Below are positions 43,568 to 51,569 of a stretch of DNA of 64,000 nt, piece by piece. The stretch is from assembly GCF_000526935.1 (NCBI RefSeq), contig NZ_JAHA01000019.1, positions 558,001-622,000 on the forward strand. Direction: 5' to 3'. Source of the DNA: Butyrivibrio sp. FCS014 (GTDB lineage: Bacteria; Bacillota; Clostridia; Lachnospirales; Lachnospiraceae). A program made the translations under genes and the position numbers. Every line of letters starts with the position of its first letter. Within the stretch, counting starts at the first letter, position 1. The notes under the pieces are model-generated. The model had not been told where the DNA came from. It saw nothing but the letters and a program-made list of their open reading frames with translations, and searched no databases.

Positions 43568-44353
43568 TTATGCCTGGGGTTTTTCGTAGTAGAAGGAATT
43601 CTTTCTTACAAAGCCGATATCCTTGTAGTTGATGATCTGCTCCGTACTTCCGATAAAGAGAATTCCGCCGGGAGCCAGGGTATTGTAGTACTTTCTGAAA
43701 ATATCGTCCTTGGCTTCCTCAGTGAAGTAAATAAGCACGTTTCGGCATACGATCAGGTGATAGTCCTTCGGATAGGGATCACGAAGAAGGTCTGCCTGCT
43801 TGAAGGTAACCCTTGATGTGATCTCGCTGTTAACCTTCATCTTGCCGTCGGGAGTCTCAGTGAAGAATTTCTTTTTGAACTCCTCGGGAACATTTGCAAC
43901 TTCCTTCTTGTCATAGATAGCTGCCTTAGCCTTTGCCAGAACCACTGCATCAAGGTCTGTAGCAAGAACGCTGATCTGATTAAGAGGGATGTGCTTTGAA
44001 AGCATCATAACAATCGTATAGGGCTCATCGCCTGTCGAGCAGGCTGCGCTCCATATCTTAAGGTTCTTTCCGAACTTGCTCATAAGCTCGGGAACCATAT
44101 CCTTGTCCATAAGCTCCCACTGCTCTTTGTTTCTGAAGAACTCAGATACATTGATGGTGAGATAAGTAACAAAGGAATCCAGGGCCTCTCTGTCCTTCTT
44201 GATAAGCTCAAGGAATCCGTCATATCCCTTAACATCGTACTTGCCGATAAGGGTATCGATCCTTCTTTTCATCTGCTTTTCCTTGTAAGCATTAAGATCG
44301 ATCTTGGTCAGATCATAGACACCCTTTTTAAACCACTCATAATCAAATGCCAT
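43568..44353 (-). CDS. cheR: Chemotaxis protein methyltransferase CheR
   Basis: SAM-dependent enzyme methylating glutamates of chemoreceptors. 261 residues. An N-terminal all-alpha domain (about 1-75) precedes INVSEFFRN, the SAM loop IWSAACSTGDEPYTI, and the catalytic-domain segments VLATDLDAVVLAKA and DLIVCRNV-type sequence YHLIVCRNVLIYF. AGGAGG lies before the ATG. No cheA, cheB or receptor gene is nearby, so it is a single-gene unit with its own promoter. Confidence 0.93.
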   Translation of the reverse strand: MAFDYEWFKKGVYDLTKIDLNAYKEKQMKRRIDTLIGKYDVKGYDGFLELIKKDREALDSFVTYLTINVSEFFRNKEQWELMDKDMVPELMSKFGKNLKIWSAACSTGDEPYTIVMMLSKHIPLNQISVLATDLDAVVLAKAKAAIYDKKEVANVPEEFKKKFFTETPDGKMKVNSEITSRVTFKQADLLRDPYPKDYHLIVCRNVLIYFTEEAKDDIFRKYYNTLAPGGILFIGSTEQIINYKDIGFVRKNSFYYEKPQA

Positions 44354-44405
44354 AGTTTCCTGTTCCTCCTGAGGTACTATTAATTAACGACATGTCGATA
44401 ACTTA

Positions 44406-44434
44406 ATTTTATATTAGGAGGAATTGTATGTAAA
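44406..44434 (-). promoter_or_regulatory. Promoter of cheR
   Basis: TTTACA (44429-44434), 17-nt spacer, TAAAAT (44406-44411) on the minus strand, about 50 nt before the ATG. It is a housekeeping-type promoter, not a sigma-28 motility promoter. Confidence 0.65.
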
Positions 44435-44476
44435 ATTAAATAAGTATAAAAAAGTTTTCTGTAAGTTTACATCTTA

Positions 44477-45676
44477 TTAAATAACTATGGTCTGATCTTC
44501 ATTGTCTGTAAGATCTGCAAATGTCTTTTGCCCATTGGCAGTAATGCTGTACTCTCCCTTGAAGCCCTGCACCCTGATACGGCCCTCGGAATCTGTCTTG
44601 ACCGTGATGTCCGTGTGCCACTCCTTCTTTATAAGGTCTCTGAGCATCAGGTAGGAAGGTTTTAATGAATTGTCTTTTCTCACAAAGCCGCTTGGAGCGT
44701 TGAGCCATGCGCCGTCCCTGAAGTCCCAGGTGGTGATCGCTTCAACCAGAGGATGGGAAAAGAGTGTTCTGTACATCTCCTCGATTTCTTTTGCCTGACG
44801 TTCTTCTCCTTCGGGAGTGCTGGGCCACTCGTCCACCTGCCAGTCGTTGAGGTCCACGATATGAGCCGGCATGATATCTCCGGAGATAAGCGTGTTCTCG
44901 GTAAAATGTATGGGAAGGCCAAAGAAGGAAAATCTCTCAAGAACCTCCTCAAGCTTTTCTTTGCCCCAGTATCCCTGGTGCTGGTGGGACTGGATACCGA
45001 TGGCGCTTATGGGAACACCGGCGTTAAGACAGCCGTCTATCAGAATCTCGTAGTTAATGGATGTGTTGAAGTCATTGAGAAGAAGCGTAGCTTCAGGGTT
45101 GCACTCATGGGCTTTTTCAAACACCTCTTTTATAAGGGCAACTCTTCCTTTCTCCTTGCAGATCCTGGTGATGGCATTGTCATACTTATCGAATATGGGC
45201 ATGATCACAACTTCATTTATGACATCCCACATGTCGATGACGCCCTTAAAGCCTGTCACCTCACGGTCTATTCTCTCAAGCTGCTTTTTAAGTATGGTCC
45301 CGTTGTCATATTTCATAAGCCAGTCCGCACAGACAGTGTGCCAGCAAAGAGGATGCCCCTTGATGGTCACGTTCTTCTCCTTGAGGAACCCAGCGGTCTT
45401 CATGAGGACGTCAGTCTGAGGCTCCCCCTCCTTGGGTTCAAAGTTTCCCCAGTAAAAGGGCAGGGTTCCGAAATTGAATACATCCAGCCATTTGTCCGTA
45501 AGGTCTTTGTATTCCTCTTCCCCCTTCATCACATAGGGGATAAAATCAAAGGCTCCGCAGCCAAATAAGAAGCTGTGGTTTGTCTGCACCAGGCGAATCT
45601 CCTGATCTGCAACGGGATTACCGGCCTTGTCCTTAAGTCTGATATTCTTGTTAAACTGTCTGTGGGAAATATCCAT
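44477..45676 (-). CDS. Intracellular GH10 endo-beta-1,4-xylanase
   Basis: Retaining xylanase, 399 residues. The GH10 barrel covers about 20-345. The substrate-binding region reads GHPLCWHTVCADWL. The acid/base Glu155 is in DVINEV and the nucleophile Glu260 is in IHFTEN. WDFRDGAWLN near residue 325 matches the family Trp region. A small beta-rich C-terminal part follows (about 345-399). No signal peptide or carbohydrate-binding module, so it should cut imported xylo-oligosaccharides. Its upstream neighbour is the S1 protein gene, behind a strong terminator. Confidence 0.93.
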   Translation of the reverse strand: MDISHRQFNKNIRLKDKAGNPVADQEIRLVQTNHSFLFGCGAFDFIPYVMKGEEEYKDLTDKWLDVFNFGTLPFYWGNFEPKEGEPQTDVLMKTAGFLKEKNVTIKGHPLCWHTVCADWLMKYDNGTILKKQLERIDREVTGFKGVIDMWDVINEVVIMPIFDKYDNAITRICKEKGRVALIKEVFEKAHECNPEATLLLNDFNTSINYEILIDGCLNAGVPISAIGIQSHQHQGYWGKEKLEEVLERFSFFGLPIHFTENTLISGDIMPAHIVDLNDWQVDEWPSTPEGEERQAKEIEEMYRTLFSHPLVEAITTWDFRDGAWLNAPSGFVRKDNSLKPSYLMLRDLIKKEWHTDITVKTDSEGRIRVQGFKGEYSITANGQKTFADLTDNEDQTIVI

Positions 45677-45710
45677 ACTGTTTTCCTTTTCCTATGATGC
45701 TTTTTGTTTT

Positions 45711-45747
45711 AAAAAAAAGAACTCCGGCAGCATTCTGCCGAAGTTCT
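45711..45747 (-). terminator. Rho-independent terminator after the S1-domain gene
   Basis: 13-bp stem with a 4-nt loop (one G-T pair), then eight T on the minus strand (45711-45718). Confidence 0.92.
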
Positions 45748-45771
45748 CATAAGTTCTGAAATATTTAATAA

Positions 45772-46929
45772 TTATGCATTCTCGTCTTCTGCTGCCTGCT
45801 CTGCAATAACCTTGTCGATATCAACGGATACTACATCGCCCTCTTCCTCAGCAGCTGCAGGCTCCTCTTCCTTCTCGGGAGCGAACATAGCCTTGATTGA
45901 AAGACTGATCTTCTTGTCATCCTCGTTAAAATCAACGATCTTAGCTTCTACTTCCTGGCCAACCTTAAGAACGTCAGCGGGCTTCTCGATGTGCTCCTTG
46001 GCAATCTGAGAAACATGGAGAAGTGCATCGATACCGGGCTCAAGCTCTACAAATGCACCGAAGTCTGTCATTCTGGCAACCTTACCTTTAACAATGTTGC
46101 CTACAGCGTACTTGGATGTTGCATCCTTCCAAGGGTTCTCGTCGTCGAACTTTCTTGAAAGAGCGATCTTGCTGCCGTCGATGGACTTAACAAGAACCTT
46201 AACGGTATCACCGATCTTGAATACCTTCTTAGGGCTCTCAACACGTCCCCAGCTCATCTCTGAGATATGAAGAAGTCCGTCTGCTCCGCCAAGATCGATG
46301 AAAGCACCGAAATCTGTAACGTTCTTAACTACACCTTCTACAACATCTCCTGCCTGGATTGTATCGAAGAGCTTCTTGGCTGCCTCTGCCTTCTCAGCAG
46401 TTACAAGCATTCTTCTGTTTCCGATATATCTTCTTCTCTTAGGATTGTACTCTGTTACTACGAACTGGATCTCCTGATCCTGATACTTGGTAAGATCCTT
46501 CTCATATCCGTCTGATACAAGACTTGCGGGGATGAAGATTCTTACTTCATCAACGATAACTGTAAGTCCGCCTTCAAGCACCTGAACAACCTTGGCTGTA
46601 AGAACCTCTTTGTTGTTGAATGCCTCTTCAATTCTCTTGTTGCCTCTGTCAAGGGCAAGTCTCTTATATGAAAGAACGACCTGGCCGTCTGCATCGTTGG
46701 TCTTAAGAACCTTAACGTCCATCTTGTCGCCAACCTTAACGGCTGTTGTAAGATCAATGCTGTTGTCGTTGCTGTACTCATTCTTGGTTAAAACACCGTC
46801 GGCCTTGTAACCAATGTTGAGGATGATCTCATCAGGCTTAACGTCAATAACAGTTCCCTCAACAACCTCCCCTGTGTGAATTGTTTTGAACGATTCGTTA
46901 AGCATCTGTTCAAAAGTTTGTTCTGACAT
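45772..46929 (-). CDS. rpsA: S1 RNA-binding domain protein (ribosomal protein S1 homologue)
   Basis: Binds mRNA and helps initiation, as in short Firmicutes S1 proteins. 385 residues. Four OB-type S1 repeats start near residues 15, 95, 180 and 265; the third and fourth show GVVKNVTDFGAFIDLGGADGLLH and GKVARMTDFGAFVELEPG-like consensus. The acidic tail ends in EEEGDVVSVDIDK. The ATG at 46929 has GAGGAGG 9 nt upstream. It overlaps the end of ispH by 20 nt. IspH and S1 are fused in some Clostridia, so this overlap is an unfused version. Confidence 0.9.
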   Translation of the reverse strand: MSEQTFEQMLNESFKTIHTGEVVEGTVIDVKPDEIILNIGYKADGVLTKNEYSNDNSIDLTTAVKVGDKMDVKVLKTNDADGQVVLSYKRLALDRGNKRIEEAFNNKEVLTAKVVQVLEGGLTVIVDEVRIFIPASLVSDGYEKDLTKYQDQEIQFVVTEYNPKRRRYIGNRRMLVTAEKAEAAKKLFDTIQAGDVVEGVVKNVTDFGAFIDLGGADGLLHISEMSWGRVESPKKVFKIGDTVKVLVKSIDGSKIALSRKFDDENPWKDATSKYAVGNIVKGKVARMTDFGAFVELEPGIDALLHVSQIAKEHIEKPADVLKVGQEVEAKIVDFNEDDKKISLSIKAMFAPEKEEEPAAAEEEGDVVSVDIDKVIAEQAAEDENA

Positions 46930-47761
46930 AATTCTGAACCTCCTCAATAATGTTCTTTGGGGTTGAAGCCCCGGCGGTAATACCCACGAGAGTAGCTGAT
47001 TTGTCCAAATTCAAATGCAGATCCTCCAGGGTTTGAATAAAATATGTATTCTCACATCTCCTGCTGCATATCTCATACAATTTACGTGAATTGGAGCTGT
47101 GGGCGCCACCGATAACGATCATGGCATCCACCTTGGAGGAAATTTCCTCCGCCTCGGACTGCCTTTCGTCAGTGGCGTTGCATATTGTATTCACAATATT
47201 AATATTGTAACCATAATTATTCAATATTTCAATGGTTTCTTGAAATTTATTCTTGTTAAACGTGGTCTGGGACACGACTGTGTATTCCGTTTCCTTGTCA
47301 GCCCGCATTTGCTCTGCCATCTGAGGGGAGTCGATGACGAAAACGGGGCCTGTAGCGTAGCTCACAATACCTTCCACTTCAGGATGGTTTCCGCTGCCGA
47401 CAACAATAATGCCTTTTCCTTTTCCGCTCTCCTCTTCCACGATCCGGTGGATCCTCTTAACAAAGGGGCAGGTGGCGTCAATGACCTCTAGGCCGCTGTT
47501 TGTCAGCATTTCGTGGATCTGCTTCGTGACTCCGTGGGACCTTATGATAACAGTTCCCTCTTTTATGCCCGAAAGATCCTCGATGTTCTCTATGACTTTC
47601 ACGCCTTTTTTCTCCAGATCCCCCACCACGGTCTCGTTGTGGATAATGGGTCCGAATGTATAAATATTAGTTTTTTTGTCCCGGATCTGATCATAAACGG
47701 TATCAACAGCCTTGGTGACCCCAAAGCAGAATCCCGCATGCTCGGCTACTATAACTTCCAT
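46910..47761 (-). CDS. ispH: 4-hydroxy-3-methylbut-2-enyl diphosphate reductase IspH
   Basis: Final step of the non-mevalonate isoprenoid pathway, an iron-sulfur enzyme. 283 residues. The three cluster Cys are in GFCFGVTKA (near residue 12), ATCPFVKRIH and TICNATDERQ. IIHNETVV and the GGAHSSNSRKL motif are also present. AGAGGAG precedes the ATG. Lies between cmk and the S1 gene. Confidence 0.96.
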   Translation of the reverse strand: MEVIVAEHAGFCFGVTKAVDTVYDQIRDKKTNIYTFGPIIHNETVVGDLEKKGVKVIENIEDLSGIKEGTVIIRSHGVTKQIHEMLTNSGLEVIDATCPFVKRIHRIVEEESGKGKGIIVVGSGNHPEVEGIVSYATGPVFVIDSPQMAEQMRADKETEYTVVSQTTFNKNKFQETIEILNNYGYNINIVNTICNATDERQSEAEEISSKVDAMIVIGGAHSSNSRKLYEICSRRCENTYFIQTLEDLHLNLDKSATLVGITAGASTPKNIIEEVQNYVRTNF

Positions 47762-47836
47762 AATTTTCTCCTCTTGCCCGGTTAAACCGGATGTCGCCTT
47801 TAGTGGGCGGCCCGCCTGTAAAGCTCCGGCGCCTTG

Positions 47837-48505
47837 TCAGCCAACAGCGTTCCTGTAAAGCTCCAGGATTCTGTCTGCCACTTCGTCGATGGTCATGTCG
47901 GATGAATCCAGAAGGATGGCATCATCAGCCTGTTTCAGGGGTGAGTTCTCTCTGTGGCTGTCGCGGTAGTCTCTCTCAATGATATCCTTCTCAATGGCGT
48001 CAAAGTCGCACGCTACGCCTTTTGCAGTAAGTTCCTTGTATCTTCTCTCGGCTCTTACCTTTGAGCTTGCGGTAAGGAACACCTTAAGGTCAGCCCCGGG
48101 AAGCACCACGGTTCCGATGTCTCTTCCGTCCATGACAACATCTGTTGTTTCTGCCAGCTTCTGCTGCAGCTCCACCAGCTTTTTTCTCACATCGCCGTTT
48201 ACGCTGCTGGCAGAGGCCATATTGCCCACAGCCTCAGTCCTTATAAGGCTGTTAACATTCTCTCCGTTAAGATATACCACCTGAATTCCGCTCTCGTATT
48301 TGATGGTAATGTCTGCGCTATTGCAGGTTGCACTGATCTTCTCCGATTCATCGGGATCAATTCCGTTCTGTATCATATACAGCGCCATGGCCCTGTACAT
48401 TGCCCCCGTATCAACATATATAAATCCCAGTTCTTTAGCCACTTTCTTGGCTATAGTGCTCTTTCCTGCTCCGGCAGGTCCGTCTATTGCAATGCTCTTA
48501 CTCAT
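47837..48505 (-). CDS. cmk: Cytidylate kinase
   Basis: Phosphorylates CMP and dCMP. 222 residues. The P-loop is IDGPAGAGKSTIAKK. YVDTGAMYRAMALY, VVMDGRDIGTVVLP and KADDAILLDSSDM match the family. The ATG at 48505 follows GGGAG. A much longer open frame upstream contains an artificial-looking 8-residue repeat and is rejected. A 13-bp piece of its 3' end (CCTGTAAAGCTCC on the plus strand) is repeated just downstream of the stop. Confidence 0.95.
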   Translation of the reverse strand: MSKSIAIDGPAGAGKSTIAKKVAKELGFIYVDTGAMYRAMALYMIQNGIDPDESEKISATCNSADITIKYESGIQVVYLNGENVNSLIRTEAVGNMASASSVNGDVRKKLVELQQKLAETTDVVMDGRDIGTVVLPGADLKVFLTASSKVRAERRYKELTAKGVACDFDAIEKDIIERDYRDSHRENSPLKQADDAILLDSSDMTIDEVADRILELYRNAVG

Positions 48506-48550
48506 AATCTTTATCTCCCAGTTCGTAATATTACTTAAGTTCCGGCTCCG

Positions 48551-48610
48551 GCCGGTGCGCATGTTTGGGTTCCCGCCGGTGCGCATGTTCCGGTTCCCGC
48601 CGGTGCCTGC
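48551..48610. repeat. 24-bp tandem repeats before cmk
   Basis: About 2.5 units of CGCCGGTGCGCATGTT plus eight bases in the short gap between the flavoprotein gene and cmk. GC-rich compared with its surroundings. Confidence 0.8.
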
Positions 48611-48614
48611 CATC

Positions 48615-49922
48615 TCACTTAGCAGCAGCGGACTCTCCCGCAAGGTGTCCCGTGGACCAGGCCACCTGAAGGTTGAAGCCTCCGGTCTCGGTGTCAACGT
48701 CCATGACCTCCCCGGCAAAGTACAGTCCGGAAACAATTTTGGACTCCATGGTTGAGGGATCTATCTCCTTGACATTGACCCCACCCCTGGTGATTATTGC
48801 CTCGTTAAAGCTTCTGGTTCCGGTCACCGTCATTGGCACGTTCTTTATCAGCTTAACAAAAGCCAGGCGTTCTTCCCTGGTAATGGAATTCACGGGCTTT
48901 TCAGGATCTATCCCCGACAGTTCCACCATAACCGGTATCAGTTTGGAGGGGAAAAGACCTCCCAAAGAATTCCGGAAGATCCTGTTGGGCGCATCGTCAA
49001 AGTCCCGGAGTATCCTCTTATCCAGCTGTTCCTCGTTCAAAGCGGGCTTAAGATCAAGAAGAAGTCCTGCGCTCTTATCCCTGTCATAATAGCAGCTGGC
49101 AGTCAGTACCAGCGGTCCGCTTACGCCAAAGTGGGTAAACAGCATCTCGCCAAAGCCGTCGTAGACGGGCTTTTTCTTCTTGCCGCCTTTTGCCTCGCCG
49201 TTTATCTGCGCTGCTGCGCCGCCCTTCGCCGCGCCGGCATCCTTGTCCTGATACATCCTAAGTCCCACATTCTTAAGGGACAGTCCCTGAAGGTCCGTGC
49301 ACCAGTGCTCACTGACTTCGAAGGGAACAAGAGAAGGTCTTGGCTCCACAATGCTGTGGCCCATATCCTTCGCAAATCTGTAGCCGTCTCCTGTTGAGCC
49401 GGTGGAAGGATAGGACTTTCCTCCGGTGCAGATGATCACCGCATCGAACTCTTCTCTTGTGATGGGCTCATCCTTTTTGCTGTAGGTAACTCCGGTAACG
49501 CTCCCCCCAAGGGCTTCCACAGAGTAAACCGGCGTGTCGAACTGCACGTTTACACCGGCTCTTTTTACTGCATTAAATAGAGTCTTAATGATATCGGAAG
49601 AGTGGTCGGATACGGGGAATACCCTGTCCCCGCGCTCAATCTTGAGTCTGCAGCCGTTCTTTTCAAAAAAGTCCATGACCATGCTGTTGTCAAAACCGTA
49701 GACCGCGCTGTACAAAAAACGCGGGTTTCTGCGGACATTGTCAAAATACTCATTGACGTCGCAGGCATTGGTCACATTGCAGCGGCCCTTGCCGGTTATG
49801 TATATTTTTTTGCCAGGCTTTTCATTCTTTTCAAAAACAGTGACGCTCCCGCCGCTTTCCGCAGCAGCAAGCGCCGCCATCATCCCGGCTGCACCGCAGC
49901 CGATAACTGCTATTTTTTTCAC
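48615..49922 (-). CDS. HI0933/BaiN-family flavoprotein oxidoreductase
   Basis: FAD-dependent protein of the HI0933 family, physiological role unclear. 435 residues. The dinucleotide motif is IAVIGCGAAGMMAALAAAESG. Family motifs GKGRCNVTN, CTGGKSYPSTGSTGDGY and GLYFAGEVMDVDTETGGFNLQ are present. An Ala/Gly/Lys-rich insert (about 235-258) interrupts the middle domain. Translation starts at GTG (49922), directly abutting the TAA of the upstream regulator gene, with AAGGAG 7 nt before. Confidence 0.88.
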   Translation of the reverse strand: MKKIAVIGCGAAGMMAALAAAESGGSVTVFEKNEKPGKKIYITGKGRCNVTNACDVNEYFDNVRRNPRFLYSAVYGFDNSMVMDFFEKNGCRLKIERGDRVFPVSDHSSDIIKTLFNAVKRAGVNVQFDTPVYSVEALGGSVTGVTYSKKDEPITREEFDAVIICTGGKSYPSTGSTGDGYRFAKDMGHSIVEPRPSLVPFEVSEHWCTDLQGLSLKNVGLRMYQDKDAGAAKGGAAAQINGEAKGGKKKKPVYDGFGEMLFTHFGVSGPLVLTASCYYDRDKSAGLLLDLKPALNEEQLDKRILRDFDDAPNRIFRNSLGGLFPSKLIPVMVELSGIDPEKPVNSITREERLAFVKLIKNVPMTVTGTRSFNEAIITRGGVNVKEIDPSTMESKIVSGLYFAGEVMDVDTETGGFNLQVAWSTGHLAGESAAAK

Positions 49923-50849
49923 TTAGGTGCTCCTTTTGTTCATAATGTGAACATCCACATCATTGGAAGCAAAATCAATCTCGTCGTTTAGATAAACCTG
50001 GTAGTTGTTCCAGGTCTCCTCCAGCATCTTAAGGTCTGCCTGTACCTCATTGGGGCGTCTCATGCACATGGCTACCACCAGGGCATTGATAACGCTAAGG
50101 GGTGCCACCAAAGAGTCCACTATGGAAGCCATCTCGCTCTTTGCAAGGATATTGCAGGAGGAATACAGGTTCATGGGTGAATGGATGGAATCGGTGATGG
50201 TGATGACCTTTGCATTCCTGTCGTTGGCAAATTCCATGCACTTTAAAGTCCTCATGGAATACCTTGGAAAGCTGATCCCGATGATACAGTCCCTGTCCCC
50301 GATCCTGATCATCTGCTCAAACATCTCGCTGACACTGGTGGTACGGATAAGAACGTTGTTGCCTCTTATCATATTCAGGTAGAAATGAAGGAAATCGGCA
50401 AGGGGCTCACAGCTTCTGAGTCCCACTATGTATACCGTCCTTGCCTTCAGGATAATATCCACCGCAGTCTTGAAGGCCGCCACGTCGATATTGTTTATGG
50501 TGTGTTCGATATTGGAGATATCCGACTGAAGGATGCTGGAAAGGATCTCTCCTTCGCTGCTCTTTCCGAATCTGCGTCCCACTTTCTCAACGGATCCGAA
50601 CTTATCCCCTACCCATTCCGCAAGGGCCTTCTGAAACTCGGGATATCCCTCGTAGCCAAGGCTCATGGCAAAGCGGACCACAGTGGATTCGCTCATGCCT
50701 ACGATCTTGCCAAGCTCGGCCGCTGTCATGAAAACAGCCTGCTCGTAGTGGTCGCAGATGTAAGTGGCAATATTCTTCTTGCCCTTACTCATCCGTGAAT
50801 AGCATTCATTTATCCTGGTGATGACATCTACGTCCTTCGCAAACTTCAT
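49923..50849 (-). CDS. RpiR/MurR-family transcriptional regulator
   Basis: Sugar-phosphate-sensing regulator, 308 residues. The N-terminal HTH_6 domain has TAAELGKIVGMSESTVVRFAMSLGYEGYPEFQKAL-like helices (about 40-80). The SIS domain covers about 125-260 (VYIVGLRSCEPLADFL, IIGISFPRYS). The ribosome binding site is weak. It sits between a TetR gene and the flavoprotein gene; the target is unknown. Confidence 0.9.
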   Translation of the reverse strand: MKFAKDVDVITRINECYSRMSKGKKNIATYICDHYEQAVFMTAAELGKIVGMSESTVVRFAMSLGYEGYPEFQKALAEWVGDKFGSVEKVGRRFGKSSEGEILSSILQSDISNIEHTINNIDVAAFKTAVDIILKARTVYIVGLRSCEPLADFLHFYLNMIRGNNVLIRTTSVSEMFEQMIRIGDRDCIIGISFPRYSMRTLKCMEFANDRNAKVITITDSIHSPMNLYSSCNILAKSEMASIVDSLVAPLSVINALVVAMCMRRPNEVQADLKMLEETWNNYQVYLNDEIDFASNDVDVHIMNKRST

Positions 50850-50859
50850 AGCATCACCA

Positions 50860-51411
50860 TCAATTACTGAAAGCCTTGTAAGCTGACTCCAGCATATTTA
50901 CGCTGGTTGCCTCATCAAGGTCATAATCGCCGGTAACAGCCATGCATCCTGCGCCGTGGATGAAGATCCACATCTGCATAAACAGCTGCTGAGCATCGGA
51001 AGCGCCCTTTGCTGCTGCCTTATTGATCTCTTTTACCACATTCTCTTCAGCGCCGTTTACCAGGTCGTACATGCTCCTGGTATCCTCTCCGTGCTCGGAG
51101 ATAAAAAGAAGTCTGAAAAGATGGGGATACTTCTGGGCAAAGCCGATGTATGCAAGGCCCAGGTCCACGAAAGGAACCTCATGAGTCTTCTCACGCTCTG
51201 CGTAGTACTCTGAATAATACTCTGCTGCCCTGTCGTAAACGTCCTTCTTGAGGGCATCCATGTTCTCGTAGATCCTGAAGATGGGCTGGGTTGAGCATCC
51301 TGCAGCTGCTGCAAGCTTCCTGGATGTGATCTGCTCAAAGCCCTCCTTCCTTGTTATCTTAAATGCAGCATTTACTATCTCTTTCTGCGTAATGGTAGCT
51401 TTTCTGGACAT
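50860..51411 (-). CDS. TetR/AcrR-family transcriptional regulator
   Basis: 183 residues. The HTH (about 8-55) includes ITQKEIVNAAFKITRKEGF and ITSRKLAAAAGCSTQPIFRIY. The ligand domain has an aromatic-rich helix (EYYSEYYAER) and FAQKYPHLFRLLF. GGGGGAGG lies before the ATG. The gap upstream carries a near-perfect 29-bp palindrome that is likely its own operator. It also faces the divergent MelB-type transporter gene, which may be under its control. Confidence 0.9.
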   Translation of the reverse strand: MSRKATITQKEIVNAAFKITRKEGFEQITSRKLAAAAGCSTQPIFRIYENMDALKKDVYDRAAEYYSEYYAEREKTHEVPFVDLGLAYIGFAQKYPHLFRLLFISEHGEDTRSMYDLVNGAEENVVKEINKAAAKGASDAQQLFMQMWIFIHGAGCMAVTGDYDLDEATSVNMLESAYKAFSN

Positions 51412-51436
51412 ACCGTTCCTCCCCCGATGTGAAAAT

Positions 51437-51465
51437 ACGTTTCGTTTCGTCAGAAAACAAAACGT
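51437..51465. promoter_or_regulatory. Probable TetR operator palindrome
   Basis: ACGTTTCGTTT (51437-51447) and AAACAAAACGT (51455-51465) are inverted copies with one mismatch, 7 nt apart. On the minus strand it covers a TTGTTT-N17-TATTTT promoter of the tetR gene. The divergent transporter lies about 100 bp away. Confidence 0.65.
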
Positions 51466-51569
51466 GCGTTATTATTTTACATAATCGCCATCTTAGTGTC
51501 AATGAACGCGCGCTTTTTGATATAATAAAAGGAGTGGTTACATTAAGATTTTAATTGGGGGTTTTACTT

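Noticed and set aside
48506-48736. N-terminal extension of cytidylate kinase with repeated GGNRNMRT units
   Set aside because: The family starts at MSKSIAIDG, which has its own GGGAG site; the extension is repeat DNA and overlaps the flavoprotein gene in another frame.
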